From the NCBI RefSeq assembly GCF_000158095.2, contig NZ_CM011002.1, positions 3,611,203 through 3,675,202 on the forward strand: 64,000 nt of DNA. The letters are read 5' to 3'. Below are positions 16,777 through 26,283 of the stretch, piece by piece (position 1 is the stretch's first letter; every line of letters starts with the position of its first letter). Under the pieces are notes generated by a model. It saw only the letters and a list, made by a program, of their open reading frames with translations. It was not told where the DNA came from and searched no databases. The DNA comes from Roseibium alexandrii DFL-11 (GTDB lineage Bacteria; Pseudomonadota; Alphaproteobacteria; Rhizobiales; Stappiaceae). Position numbers and translations under genes: made by a program.

Positions 16777-17913
16777 CTAAGTCATCTGGCGGGCATAGCG
16801 CTCCAAATGGTGATCTGTATCGCCGAAAGCCTTTTCTGCGAACATGGCCCGTTTCACGTAGTCCCCAAGCTCATATTCGTCCGTCATGCCGATCCCGCCA
16901 TGCATCTGGATCGCATTTTGGCAGATCACCCGCCCCCGTTCGCCAAGGTAGACCTTGGCGGCAGACACGGCTTTTTTCCGAAGCGGGGCGTCCGGGCTAT
17001 CAGCGGTCATGGCTGCTTCAAAAACCAGTGACTTGGCATGCTCGAAATCGATCGTCATTTCGGCGAGCTGATGCTGAAGTGCCTGGAACTCGCCAATCGG
17101 ACGGCCGAACTGGGTGCGGACCTTGAGATACTCGGTCGTCATGGCAATGATTTTCTCAAGCGCTCCTAAAGCCTCTGCGCACAGCGCTGCCGTGCCAAGA
17201 TCTGCGACATGCTCGATAATGTCACCAGCCTTGTCTTTCGGACCAAGCATGTCCGATGCTGCCACTTGAACACTATTCAGCACAATATCCGCACCGATCC
17301 GGCCATCTGCAAACCGGTAGGGTTTTATCTCCACACCGCTTGCGGCTGGCCGCACAACGAACACGCTTAAGCCTTCCGGCTCAGCCGTGGCTCCGGAGGT
17401 TTGGGCCGACACGATCAGAATGTCCGCTGATGGAGCGCCGATGACCGCTGTTTTCCGGCCGGTGAGCCGGTAGCCATCGCCGTCCGGTTCCGCACGGGTC
17501 GTAACGCTTGAAAGGTCAAACCGGCTTTCAGGCTCCAAGAAACCGACCGCGGCACGTTTGGAGCCATCCGCAATGCCCGGCAGAAAAGCCTTTTTCTGAT
17601 CTTCTGTCCCAGCCAATTGAAGGGCGCCGCCGCCCAAAACAACGCTTGCCGTAAAGGGCTCGAGCGAAAGATGCCGTCCAAACTCGACGGCCGCGACCAT
17701 CGTGTCGACAGCCGTTCCGCCAACGCCCGCATAAGCCTCTGCGATCGGCAGGCCCAGCATTCCAAGCTCACCGAGCGCCGACCAGATCGCAGGATCATGA
17801 TACTGTTCCTCGGCAATGAGGGCTCTTCGGGCGGCCTGGCTGCAGCCATCGCTCAAAAGCTTGCCGAGACTGTCAGATATCAAGGATTGTTCTTCAGAAT
17901 AATTGAAATTCAT
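16777..17913 (-). CDS. Acyl-CoA dehydrogenase, small-subunit type
   Basis: A 378-residue flavoprotein of the acyl-CoA dehydrogenase fold. The start is at 17913 (MNFNYSEEQSLI), the usual first residues of the family; the open frame runs on upstream but overlaps the preceding gene. It resembles the small subunit of pimeloyl-CoA-dehydrogenase-like pairs, and the larger partner-like gene ends 13 bases upstream. The C-terminal MHGGIGMTDEY segment is present. It likely oxidises an acyl-CoA to the 2-enoyl-CoA with electron-transfer flavoprotein as acceptor, as a heteromer with its neighbour. Confidence 0.8.
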   Translation of the reverse strand: MNFNYSEEQSLISDSLGKLLSDGCSQAARRALIAEEQYHDPAIWSALGELGMLGLPIAEAYAGVGGTAVDTMVAAVEFGRHLSLEPFTASVVLGGGALQLAGTEDQKKAFLPGIADGSKRAAVGFLEPESRFDLSSVTTRAEPDGDGYRLTGRKTAVIGAPSADILIVSAQTSGATAEPEGLSVFVVRPAASGVEIKPYRFADGRIGADIVLNSVQVAASDMLGPKDKAGDIIEHVADLGTAALCAEALGALEKIIAMTTEYLKVRTQFGRPIGEFQALQHQLAEMTIDFEHAKSLVFEAAMTADSPDAPLRKKAVSAAKVYLGERGRVICQNAIQMHGGIGMTDEYELGDYVKRAMFAEKAFGDTDHHLERYARQMT

Positions 17914-17926
17914 GACGCCGGTCCGC

Positions 17927-19120
17927 TTAGCTGAGGAGTGCTTTTGAAATGATGTTTTTCTGAATTTCGGTCGAGCCGCCGTAGATCGTTGCCTTGCGGC
18001 GGTCGATGTAAGCTGGCATGCGCGGGATCGCGTAGTCCGGCCCAACTGTGCCGCTGTTCCACGCAGGATCCATAGCCGCTTGCTGCCATGGCAGGGCATG
18101 CACACCGACCGCATCCATTTGCAGTTCGGCAATGCGCTGCTGCACTTCAGTGCCCTTGATCTTCAAAACGGATGGGAAGGCCCCGTTCAGACCCGTGCCA
18201 CTGCCGCTCAGCATCCGCATGTTGGTGAGTTCCAATGCCCTGAGGTCGATCTCGAGCCGCGCGATCTTCGCCGCAAACAGCGGATCCTCGATCAAAGGCT
18301 TGCCGTTTTTCTTCTCTGTCCGGGCGATTTCCAGGAGCTTTTCAAACTCGGCCTTGCAACCGCCGACGCCGGCAATCCCGGTGCGTTCATGCCCGAGCAG
18401 GAATTTGGCATAGTCCCAGCCCTTGTTTTCTTCGCCGACCAGGTTTTCCGCCGGGACCCGGACTTTTTCCAGAAAGACTTCATTGACCGAATGCATGCCG
18501 TCAAACGTGATGATCGGACGGACGGTAATGCCGGGGGTTTTCATGTCGATCAGAAGGAAGGAGATTCCCTGCTGCTTCTTGGCCGCGTTGGGATCAGTGC
18601 GCACCAGGCAGAACATCCAATCGGAAAAATGAGCGTATGACGTCCAGATCTTTTGTCCGTTGACGATGAAATCGTCACCGTCGCGAACCGCTGCCGTTTT
18701 CAAGGAGGCCAAGTCCGACCCCGATCCGGGTTCAGAAAAGCCCTGACACCACGGGACTTCACCACGGGCAATCCCCGGCAAGTGACGGGCTTTCTGGTCC
18801 TCGCTACCGAATTCGATAATTACCGGGCCGACCATGTTAACGCCAAACGGCAGAACACGGGGCGCTCCTGCAAGGTAGGCTTCTTCATCAAAGATGTTCA
18901 CCTGCATCGGTGTCCAGCCGCAGCCGCCGTGTTCCTGGGGCCAGCGGGGTGCAAGCCAACCCTTTTGTCCAAGGATACGCTGCCAGCGCATGAAGTCCTC
19001 GCCATCGAGCTTTTGTCCTGCCCTAACCTTGTCGCTCAAGTCTTTCGGCAGTTCCGCCTCCAGGAAGGTCTTTACCTCGGAACGGAAAACTTCGTCTTCC
19101 GGCGTATAATTGATGTCCAT
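17927..19120 (-). CDS. Acyl-CoA dehydrogenase, large-subunit type
   Basis: A 397-residue acyl-CoA dehydrogenase starting MDINYTPEDEVFRSEV. It has the FAD/substrate motif FSEPGSGSDLASL and the C-terminal IYGGSTEIQKNII. Paired with the gene just downstream, it resembles the two-subunit dehydrogenases used for bulky acyl-CoAs (pimeloyl-CoA and steroid side-chain types). The pair follows a MaoC-like gene with a 72-base gap, and the three probably form one transcript from the promoter near 19730. Confidence 0.85.
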   Translation of the reverse strand: MDINYTPEDEVFRSEVKTFLEAELPKDLSDKVRAGQKLDGEDFMRWQRILGQKGWLAPRWPQEHGGCGWTPMQVNIFDEEAYLAGAPRVLPFGVNMVGPVIIEFGSEDQKARHLPGIARGEVPWCQGFSEPGSGSDLASLKTAAVRDGDDFIVNGQKIWTSYAHFSDWMFCLVRTDPNAAKKQQGISFLLIDMKTPGITVRPIITFDGMHSVNEVFLEKVRVPAENLVGEENKGWDYAKFLLGHERTGIAGVGGCKAEFEKLLEIARTEKKNGKPLIEDPLFAAKIARLEIDLRALELTNMRMLSGSGTGLNGAFPSVLKIKGTEVQQRIAELQMDAVGVHALPWQQAAMDPAWNSGTVGPDYAIPRMPAYIDRRKATIYGGSTEIQKNIISKALLS

Positions 19121-19192
19121 GCCTCACTCCCAATTTGTTTATCTGCCTCTACGCACCAACCGCTCCTCCAGCGGCTTTGACGCCGATAGCGT

Positions 19193-19654
19193 TTACCGTC
19201 CCGCGATGAGCCGTTTGGCGGTGTAGGTGATCACCGTTTCCCCGTTTTGATTGACGATGTCGTTGCGCGTCGTCACCACGGCGCGGTTGCCCTTGCTGGT
19301 CTGACGAACCTCCAAAACTTCCACGATGGCGTGAACGGTGTCGCCGGCCGTGACAGGCGCCAGAACCTTCTTGTCGACTTCCAGAAGCGCCAGCCCCGTC
19401 GCCTGGATCAGCGTCTGGCACTGGATGCCTTCGATCAATGTGTAGGTCAGCGCGGCGGGCGCTACTCGCCCCCTGGCCGCGACACCTTGCCCAAAGGTCT
19501 GATCGGTAAACAGGACTTCGGTCATTCCGGTCACACCGACGAAGGCGATGATGTCTGCCTCCGTGATCGTGCGTGCCAGCGTCCGGTACCGGTCACCAGC
19601 GGAAAAGTCCTGCCAGTAGAACCCCGGTCCGACGAGCCGTGGAGATCGTGTCAT
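19193..19654 (-). CDS. MaoC-like hot-dog protein lacking the hydratase dyad
   Basis: A 153-residue single hot-dog protein. The MaoC signature region is present (TITEADIIAFVG), but the catalytic Asp and His of R-hydratases are replaced: M44 and F49 in GMTEVLFTD stand where GDxNPLHxD is expected. It may be a structural partner, a CoA binder or a thioesterase-like protein. The start is taken at ATG 19654; ATG 19672 is an alternative. It leads an operon with the two-subunit dehydrogenase. Confidence 0.7.
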   Translation of the reverse strand: MTRSPRLVGPGFYWQDFSAGDRYRTLARTITEADIIAFVGVTGMTEVLFTDQTFGQGVAARGRVAPAALTYTLIEGIQCQTLIQATGLALLEVDKKVLAPVTAGDTVHAIVEVLEVRQTSKGNRAVVTTRNDIVNQNGETVITYTAKRLIAGR

Positions 19655-19726
19655 GCGTCTAAACACTCTCATAGGTGCGTGATCGGGGGTCAGGCCCACC
19701 CGAAAACGTTTTTCATAAGTATATTT

Positions 19727-19741
19727 ATTATTATATTGCGA
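19727..19741 (+). promoter_or_regulatory. Putative MarR-type operator, site 1
   Basis: ATTATTATATTGCGA matches 29543-29557 at 14 of 15 positions. It lies about 70 bases upstream of the MaoC-like gene in an otherwise GC-rich area, a position suited to promoter control. Confidence 0.45.
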
Positions 19742-19885
19742 ACTAATTTTCTGGCAAGCGTTTAAAGCGATCTGGTGGTTACAACCCTCCGGGCAGAGCC
19801 CCTTCAATGCGGCACGCGAAAAACCGCCGGCTTTGGTGGCCAACGCCTGGTTTCATGAAATTACAGAGAATAAGCCCGACCAGGC

Positions 19886-20332
19886 CTAAGCGCCGGTTCC
19901 GCTCAACCGGCCCTGAAGGTTCTGCCGTGCCTTGCGCAGGGTCGTGATCAGATGCTCAATGTCACTTTCATCGACACCCTCGAAGGTGACTTCATTCATC
20001 TGGCGCATACTTTCGCCGATCTTCTTCCAGACTTCCTGCATCTTCGGCGTCAGCCAAACACGTTTGGCCCGGCGGTCTTTGTCATCCGGCCGGCGTTCCA
20101 CATAGCCTTTGGCTTCAAGCCGGTCGACGAGACCGCTGATCGTGACCGTTCCGATATCCATCCGGGACGCAAGATCCGTCTGGGTGAGTCCATCATCCTT
20201 GTGAAGATGATTGAGCAGGAACACCTGCACATGGGTCAGGTCGTACTCGGTTGCCAGCTGATCAAACAGAATCCGGCGGAAACGGGCAATGTCGCTGAAC
20301 AAAGTACCAAGCTTGCGATCCAGGTCGTGCAT
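19886..20332 (-). CDS. MarR-family transcriptional regulator
   Basis: A 148-residue winged-helix regulator. The recognition helix segment TQTDLASRMDIGTVTISGLVDRLEA and the wing RRPDDKDRRAKRVWLT follow the MarR pattern. It is a clear paralogue of the regulator at 31431 (same length, shared DIARFR and MDIGTVT/MDVGTVT blocks). MarR proteins in CoA-thioester clusters usually repress until a CoA ligand binds. It follows the CoA-transferase gene by 162 bases. Confidence 0.88.
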   Translation of the reverse strand: MHDLDRKLGTLFSDIARFRRILFDQLATEYDLTHVQVFLLNHLHKDDGLTQTDLASRMDIGTVTISGLVDRLEAKGYVERRPDDKDRRAKRVWLTPKMQEVWKKIGESMRQMNEVTFEGVDESDIEHLITTLRKARQNLQGRLSGTGA

Positions 20333-20494
20333 GTGTGTCCAATTTCAGGTTTGCCAAAACCGATTTCATCAGCGGATCTACGCCACCCACTTTTTGCTAT
20401 CGGTCCGGTCAAAGTCTTTATCCCTGCCTTATCAGCGCGCGATCCTTAGCAAAATATGTACATGCGAACAATCGTCAGTTGGTCGAGGATAAAC

Positions 20495-21697
20495 TTACCG
20501 AGTTGTTTCCAGACATTTTGTGATTTCTGACGCAGAGAAGCCAAGTTCTTCCAGAACTTCGCGACTGTGCTGCCCAACCTGAAACGGCGGCTCTGCCTTT
20601 TGGTGCGGCCCGTCCTCGTTCGCCACGAATGGCGCACCAAGCAAAGTGACGGGGTCTGATGTGCAGTGTAGTTTCCCCGCTTCCACAAGCAGGCCGCGAT
20701 GGTCAAGCTGCGGGTCGGACAGCGCCTGGCCCAGATCACGAACGGCTTGGACGGGAACGCCATATGCTTTCAGGATTTTCAGCCAATCCTGGGTGGTTTG
20801 GCCACGCAGAACCGGGCGGATCAGCTCCCGGCCTTCTTCATGATGTTTGTGGCGGGCAAGCTCAGAGGAGAATCGCGGGTCCTCCAATAGCTCCGCAAGA
20901 CCGAGTGCCTTGAACGCCCCCTCCTGCTGATCTGAAGTCAAGGTGGCGAGCAGGATCATGCCATCCAATGTTTCGAACGTTCCGGCAGTCGGTTGGGTCA
21001 TCGGGGATTCATTGCCCATCAGGGGCGGCAGATGCCCTCGAACCAGATAGTCCGCCCCTTGGCAGCACATCAGCTGAAGGGCCGTGTCATACATGGCAAC
21101 GTCCAGAAACTGGCCTTTTCCGGTCATGGCCCGACGGTAGAGCGCTGCGGCTATGGCATAGGCCGCCGAAACGCCGGTTGTGACATCAACAAGCATGAAA
21201 CCGATCCGGGTCGGCCCTGTCTCCGGGAACCCGGTCAGCGACATCATCCCAGAATCTGCCTGTATCGCAGAATCATAAGCCTTTTCCGAAGCTCTTGGAC
21301 CGGTTTGCCCATATCCGCTGATGGAACAATAGATGACATCCGAATTGGCTTTTCGGACCGTCTCATAGTCGATGCCAAGTTTTTTCGCCGTTCCCGGCAC
21401 GAAGTTTTCAATCACAACATCCGCAGCAGAAACCAGCCTCTCGGCGGCTTCCTGTCCAAGCTCCGATTTCAAATCAAGGGCAAGGCTGCGCTTCCGAAGA
21501 TTGCCGGTGAGAAACGCCGGCGAGAGGCGTTTTTCCGCCATTTCAGGACTGGCCAGCACCCCGCGCAGCTGGTCTCCAACGCCGGGCGGCACGACCTTGA
21601 CGACATCCGCGTCGAGCAACGCCAGCATTTGCGCAGCCATCGGCCCTGAAAGCGCGCGGGTAAAGTCGATGACTCGCAGTCCCTTGAATGCCCGCAT
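20495..21697 (-). CDS. CaiB/BaiF-family (class III) CoA-transferase
   Basis: A 400-residue protein that opens with the family motif LRVIDFTRALSGPMAAQMLA. It has the class III core region ENFVPGTAKKLG, YCSISGYGQTGP and the LVDVTTG segment that carries the candidate nucleophilic Asp. It moves CoA between an acyl-CoA and a free acid without ATP. The start is one base after the stop of the ADP-forming ligase gene. The substrate pair is unknown; membership in a branched acyl-CoA cluster suggests activation of an incoming acid. Confidence 0.87.
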   Translation of the reverse strand: MRAFKGLRVIDFTRALSGPMAAQMLALLDADVVKVVPPGVGDQLRGVLASPEMAEKRLSPAFLTGNLRKRSLALDLKSELGQEAAERLVSAADVVIENFVPGTAKKLGIDYETVRKANSDVIYCSISGYGQTGPRASEKAYDSAIQADSGMMSLTGFPETGPTRIGFMLVDVTTGVSAAYAIAAALYRRAMTGKGQFLDVAMYDTALQLMCCQGADYLVRGHLPPLMGNESPMTQPTAGTFETLDGMILLATLTSDQQEGAFKALGLAELLEDPRFSSELARHKHHEEGRELIRPVLRGQTTQDWLKILKAYGVPVQAVRDLGQALSDPQLDHRGLLVEAGKLHCTSDPVTLLGAPFVANEDGPHQKAEPPFQVGQHSREVLEELGFSASEITKCLETTR

Positions 21698-21698
21698 G

Positions 21699-23840
21699 TC
21701 ACCTTACCGCCGGATCGCCGGCAAGCACCGTGGCTTTGGGAACAATGACTGCGTCCAAGGCAACAGCGCTGTCCGGCAGAACCACAAACGGATTGATGTC
21801 GATTGTTTCCAACCGGTCAGCATTTTCGGCTGCAAAGACCGACAGCCGGGACAGAGCTTGCGCCAGCGCCTTAACGTCCGCAGGCGGCGCGCCGCGTACA
21901 CCATCCAGCATTGCCCGCCCCTTGATCTCGCCGATCATGCGATGCGCTTCATCAATGCCGAATGGTGCCAGGCGGAACGTCACGTCCTTCATCACTTCAA
22001 CGAAAACCCCGCCAAGACCGAACATCACTGCCGGACCGAGCGCCGGATCATTCGTCACGCCCAGAACCGTTTCAACACCGCCTGAGACCATTTCACAGAC
22101 GAGCACGCCCTCTATTGTGGCATCTGGCTGGGCTTCCCGCGCCCGGTTCAGGATCACCTCAAAACCCTCGGCGATGGCCTGTTCATCATTCAGGTCAATC
22201 AAAACGCCGCCGATCTCGGTTTTGTGCAGAATATCCGGCGAGGCAATTTTCAAGACCACGGGGCCGCCAATCCCATGCCACGCCTTGACTGCTTCTTCGG
22301 CACTCTCCGTCAGGACGTCCCGTGTCACCGGGATGCCGGCGCTTGCCAGAATGGCTTTTGCTCCAGCTTCGGACACCAGCCGGTCCGGCACTTCAGACAC
22401 ACCTGCCGGAAGAGCTGAAGGCGTATCCGGCTGACCGCGTTCGAATGTTTCATAGAACTGGGAAAGGGCGGCCATTGCACGGATAGCCATGACCGGATCT
22501 TCGAAACAGCCAATGTTGAGCGCTTCATAGTCGGCAATGATTTCGGGTGTGGCGATCATGCTGAGCGCCATCGGCGTCTCCGGGTGTTTTTCCCGCAGGT
22601 CCTTGAAAGTCTGAAGGCAGAAGTCTTTGAGACCCGGCGCCTGCGGAGCGCTCGCAAGATAGGTGGCGTAGGCATCACAGCCGCTTTCGCGGATCGACAG
22701 ATCAATGCCCTGACCAATGACTTCCGGCTGGTTGAGCACCTGCCCGGTAATGTCGATCGGATTGCGCACACCAGCGTATGGGATCAGTCCCAGCAGTTTT
22801 TGCTGCAAAGCCTCCGGCATCGCCGGAACTTCCAAGCCGTTTTTGACAGATTCGTCAGCCATTTGAATGCCAATGCCGCCTGACACGGTCTGAATGGCCA
22901 TCTTCCGGCCCTTCGGGAAGAGCCCTGTCTGACAGGCATAAGCGACGTCGACCATTTCCTGGCAGCTGTGCGCCCGGTAGACGCCATATTGTTTGAAAAG
23001 CGCGTCGTAGATCGCATCATCACCAGCGAGACTGGCCGTGTGTGTCGCCGCAGCTTCTGCGCCCACATCCGTATCCCCAACCTTGATCATGATTACCGGC
23101 TTCTTCGCGGCGCGGGCCAGATCAAGGGCCGCACACATACGGTCCCGGTCCTTCACGCCTTCGGTGTAGGCCATGATGGTCGAGACATCCTGATGCTCAG
23201 CGTAATAAGCGATCACTTCGGCAACATCGATGTCCGATTCATTGCCGGTCGTCACCCAAAGGTCCGTTGCAACTCCGCGCCTTTGAGCCATGTAGAACAT
23301 GTGCGCGCCATAGGCCCCGCTCTGGCTGATGATCGCGGTTTTTCCCGGAGCGAGGCGCAAGCTGGCCTGAACGCTTGAAAAAGTACCGAACCAACCGGCA
23401 CTAACACTGAACGCTCCGATGCAGTTTGGACCAATCAGTCGCATCCCGGAGTTCTGGGCAGCTGCCGCGATCCGCTGCTGCGTTTCAGCGCCTTCCGCGC
23501 CTAGTTCGGCAAAACCGGAGCTAAAGATAATCGTGGACTTGGTGCCCATAGCTGCGCAGTCAGCTACGGTCTTTTCAACGAGAGAGGCAGGTACGGCGAC
23601 AATCGCGCAATCCACCGCTTCCGGCACATCGGTGATCGAGGGATAAGCCTTGAGCCCCTGCACTGTCGGCCGCTTCGGATTAACCGGATAGATCCGCCCC
23701 TTAAAGCCACCGGCGATCGTGCTGGCGACCGGCCGCCCACCAATCCGGCTTGCATCGTCGGAGGCGCCGATGATTGCGACCGACTGGGGTTTCAAGAGGA
23801 CATCAAGGCTGGCGCTGGTGGAAGGCAATACATCGGCCAT
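21699..23840 (-). CDS. Acyl-CoA synthetase, ADP-forming type (fused alpha/beta)
   Basis: A 713-residue NDP-forming acyl-CoA synthetase. The start at 23840 (MADVLPSTS) has a GAGTGAGGAA ribosome site. In order: a CoA-binding Rossmann domain (SVAIIGASDDASRIGGRP), a ligase domain with QSGAYGAHM and the likely phospho-histidine in THTASLAGDD, and a C-terminal ATP-grasp domain with LHKTEIGGV. Such enzymes interconvert acyl-CoA plus ADP and Pi with acid plus ATP and CoA, so they can activate acids or recover ATP. The gene sits between an AMP-forming ligase and a CoA-transferase. Confidence 0.85.
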   Translation of the reverse strand: MADVLPSTSASLDVLLKPQSVAIIGASDDASRIGGRPVASTIAGGFKGRIYPVNPKRPTVQGLKAYPSITDVPEAVDCAIVAVPASLVEKTVADCAAMGTKSTIIFSSGFAELGAEGAETQQRIAAAAQNSGMRLIGPNCIGAFSVSAGWFGTFSSVQASLRLAPGKTAIISQSGAYGAHMFYMAQRRGVATDLWVTTGNESDIDVAEVIAYYAEHQDVSTIMAYTEGVKDRDRMCAALDLARAAKKPVIMIKVGDTDVGAEAAATHTASLAGDDAIYDALFKQYGVYRAHSCQEMVDVAYACQTGLFPKGRKMAIQTVSGGIGIQMADESVKNGLEVPAMPEALQQKLLGLIPYAGVRNPIDITGQVLNQPEVIGQGIDLSIRESGCDAYATYLASAPQAPGLKDFCLQTFKDLREKHPETPMALSMIATPEIIADYEALNIGCFEDPVMAIRAMAALSQFYETFERGQPDTPSALPAGVSEVPDRLVSEAGAKAILASAGIPVTRDVLTESAEEAVKAWHGIGGPVVLKIASPDILHKTEIGGVLIDLNDEQAIAEGFEVILNRAREAQPDATIEGVLVCEMVSGGVETVLGVTNDPALGPAVMFGLGGVFVEVMKDVTFRLAPFGIDEAHRMIGEIKGRAMLDGVRGAPPADVKALAQALSRLSVFAAENADRLETIDINPFVVLPDSAVALDAVIVPKATVLAGDPAVR

Positions 23841-23854
23841 GAAACGTTCCTCAC

Positions 23855-25378
23855 TCAAATCCGCCGGCCGGCATCGGCCCAAAAAGCATCGCGCAGCTTG
23901 CGCTTGAAAATCTTGCCGTTGTCATCCCGTGGCAAGCTGTCCTTGATCAGGATCTTACGGGGGATCATGTAGCTGGCAATCCGTGACCGGAGGTAGTCCT
24001 GCAATTGACCGGTATCGATGGTGGTGTCGGGTTCCGGCTGAATGGCAACGGCAATGGCTTCGCCAAGCTCAGGATCGGGGATTCCAAAGACAGCGCAATC
24101 ATGCACCTGGTCATGACCGAACATGGCCGCCTCGATTTCCGCTGGATAGATGTTGACACCGCCGGAGATGATCATGTCGCGCTTGCGGTCGGAGATGAAC
24201 AGATAGCCATCTTCATCGAGGTAGCCAATGTCGCCAACGGTGAAGAGCCCGTCACGTTCTACAACTGCCCGGTCCTCCGGCCGGCCCTCGTAGATAAAGT
24301 CGGGAAAGGAATGCAGGCGGCAATAAATTTCGCCTGGCACATTCGGCGGGCATTCCGAGCCATCTTCGGCAAAGATCTTGATGCTTGCATCCTCAACGGC
24401 ACGGCCCACCGTGCCCGGCTTATGGAGCGCCTCTTCGCTGGAACACAATGTCACTGCGCCGGTTTCCGTGCCACCGTAATACTCAAAGATCACAGGTCCC
24501 CACCAGTCGATCATCGCGCGTTTGATATCCGGGGGGAACGGTGCGCCGGCGGCAACGATGTGCCGCAGGGAGGATGTGTCATATTGCCGGCGCACCGCAG
24601 CAGGAAGTTTCAAGAGCCGGATAAACATGGTCGGCACCATGAAGGCCGTGGTGATTTGATGCTCCTCAATGATCTGAAGGATCTTTTCCGGATCGAACCG
24701 CGGAACAAGAACCAGATCGCCGCCGACATCGACCGTCAGCATCGCAAACCGGTTCGGGGCCGAGTGATACATCGGAGCCACCATCAGCGTCCGGCAGTCT
24801 TCAGAGAAAATCTTGTTGTACCCGGTGCTGACCAAAGTCGGGTTGCTCAGCCGGCGGACACCTTTTGGATGGCCGGTGGTCCCGGAGGTGTAGATCATCG
24901 CGGCCTGTCCATGGGCATCCGGTCCAACCCAGACAGACTGTTCTGCAAGCCAGTCTTCCCAGACCAGGTAACCATCCGGCACAGCACAAGCATCTACTGA
25001 AAGTCCATAGCTCTCTGCAATGTCGGGCGGGGTCGGCACGATGATAATCTGAAGCTGTTCAATGACATCGGCCGGGAGATCCGAGCCAATCTGGCTCCAG
25101 AGATCCGCATGAATGACAAAGACCCTGGCCTTGCAGTCTTTCAGGATGTAGGCGGCTTCTTCGGCCGTGAACCGCCAATTGACAGGGACTGCGGCCGCTT
25201 TCACAAGAGCGGCCGCAAGGTCCATCGTCACCAGCGGAAAATCATTGCGCATCATGGTGGCGACTGTCCCGCCTTCCGTGACGCCGGCTTTCAGGAAACC
25301 ACTTGCCGCCCGGCGCGCCAGGATCCTGATGTCGGCATGGTCCATGGACCGCGGCCCGCAAATCAATGTCTTTGGCAT
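23855..25378 (-). CDS. AMP-forming acyl-CoA synthetase
   Basis: A 507-residue ANL-superfamily ligase. The AMP-binding motif YTSGTTGHPKGV occurs at about residues 161-172. The YYGGTETGAVT adenine motif, the hinge DRKRDMIISGGVNIYPAEIE and the terminal catalytic lysine in LPRDDNGKIFKRKL are all present. It activates a carboxylic acid to acyl-CoA through an acyl-adenylate. It has a paralogue in cluster 2 (38229-39776). Substrate is not predictable from sequence; the cluster suggests a branched or isoprenoid acid. Confidence 0.88.
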   Translation of the reverse strand: MPKTLICGPRSMDHADIRILARRAASGFLKAGVTEGGTVATMMRNDFPLVTMDLAAALVKAAAVPVNWRFTAEEAAYILKDCKARVFVIHADLWSQIGSDLPADVIEQLQIIIVPTPPDIAESYGLSVDACAVPDGYLVWEDWLAEQSVWVGPDAHGQAAMIYTSGTTGHPKGVRRLSNPTLVSTGYNKIFSEDCRTLMVAPMYHSAPNRFAMLTVDVGGDLVLVPRFDPEKILQIIEEHQITTAFMVPTMFIRLLKLPAAVRRQYDTSSLRHIVAAGAPFPPDIKRAMIDWWGPVIFEYYGGTETGAVTLCSSEEALHKPGTVGRAVEDASIKIFAEDGSECPPNVPGEIYCRLHSFPDFIYEGRPEDRAVVERDGLFTVGDIGYLDEDGYLFISDRKRDMIISGGVNIYPAEIEAAMFGHDQVHDCAVFGIPDPELGEAIAVAIQPEPDTTIDTGQLQDYLRSRIASYMIPRKILIKDSLPRDDNGKIFKRKLRDAFWADAGRRI

Positions 25379-25398
25379 GAACTCGGTACTCTTCCCGT

Positions 25399-26178
25399 TT
25401 AGTGGCCCAGAAAATTGGGCTTGCGGCTTTCACCGAAGGCACGAACGCCTTCTTCGAAGTCCTGGGTGTTGAAGGCCTTGCTTTGACAGGCTGCTTCCAG
25501 GCGCAAGGACTCATCAAGGGACGCCGATTGCGCGGCTGCGATTTCGCGCTTGATCAGGCCGAGGGCAACCGTTGGACCAGACCCGAGGCGCTGTGCCAGC
25601 GCAGTTGCAGTGTCCAGGACGCTGTCATCTTCCGTGACCTCGTGAACAAGGCCCCAATCCTTGGCAGTTTCTGCCTCCATCGATCCGCCAAGCATCGCCA
25701 GCGCCGTGGTACGCGATGCGCCGATCCGGTGCGTCAGAAGCGAGGAGGCCCCGCCGTCCAGGACTGCGCCGATCCGGGCGAAAGACAGGTGAAACTTTGC
25801 GGATTGAGCTGCAATGACGATGTCGGACGCGAGGACAATGGAAAAACCGGCACCGGCAGCTGGGCCATTGACGGCGGCAATGACCGGAACCGGCAAGTCC
25901 CGCAAGGCCTGAACCACCCGGTTGATCCCACCAAGGATTTGCGTCTCGATATGCTGGCGGCGCGCCAGGATCGTCTCAAGATCGAGATCGGCACCGCTGC
26001 AAAACCCGCGGCCAGCACCGGTGATCAAAACAGCGCGTACGCTCGGAGCATGAAGCTCTGAAAGAAGCTCCGACAACATGCCCTCGCGCATGTCCGTCGA
26101 CAGCGCATTCAACCGGTCCGGACGGTTGAGGGTCAGGCTCAGCACGCCGCTGTCCCGCTTTACAAGTAAATCGCTCAT
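25399..26178 (-). CDS. Enoyl-CoA hydratase/isomerase family protein
   Basis: A 259-residue crotonase-fold protein. The start at 26178 (MSDLLVKRDSG) has a GGAGGAG site directly upstream; the longer open frame does not. The oxyanion-hole regions are recognisable in GAGRGFCSGADLD and AAVNGPAAGAGFS. The third conserved region (FARIGAVLDGGASSLL) has Asp where classical hydratases carry the second catalytic Glu, so the reaction could be isomerisation, hydrolysis or C-C cleavage. It lies between the thiolase and ligase genes. Confidence 0.85.
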   Translation of the reverse strand: MSDLLVKRDSGVLSLTLNRPDRLNALSTDMREGMLSELLSELHAPSVRAVLITGAGRGFCSGADLDLETILARRQHIETQILGGINRVVQALRDLPVPVIAAVNGPAAGAGFSIVLASDIVIAAQSAKFHLSFARIGAVLDGGASSLLTHRIGASRTTALAMLGGSMEAETAKDWGLVHEVTEDDSVLDTATALAQRLGSGPTVALGLIKREIAAAQSASLDESLRLEAACQSKAFNTQDFEEGVRAFGESRKPNFLGH

Positions 26179-26234
26179 TGCTCCTCCCCAGGATGCTTTT
26201 ACAGGCGGCTCCTCCTGCCGCTTAGCTGTGACAA

Positions 26235-26262
26235 GGCCCGGCCAGGTATCAGTCACCGGGCC
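26235..26262 (-). terminator. GC-rich hairpin between thiolase and enoyl-CoA hydratase genes
   Basis: GGCCCGG (26235-26241) pairs with CCGGGCC (26256-26262) in the 105-base gap. There is no T run beyond TTG, so it is more likely an attenuator or RNA-stability stem than a full terminator. Confidence 0.35.
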
Positions 26263-26283
26263 CTGCCATCGCGATGGCGGCGT

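Noticed and set aside
20495..23840. Possible gene fusion of CoA-transferase and ADP-forming ligase
   Set aside because: The ligase stop and transferase start are separate and one base apart; no frameshift is needed to explain them.
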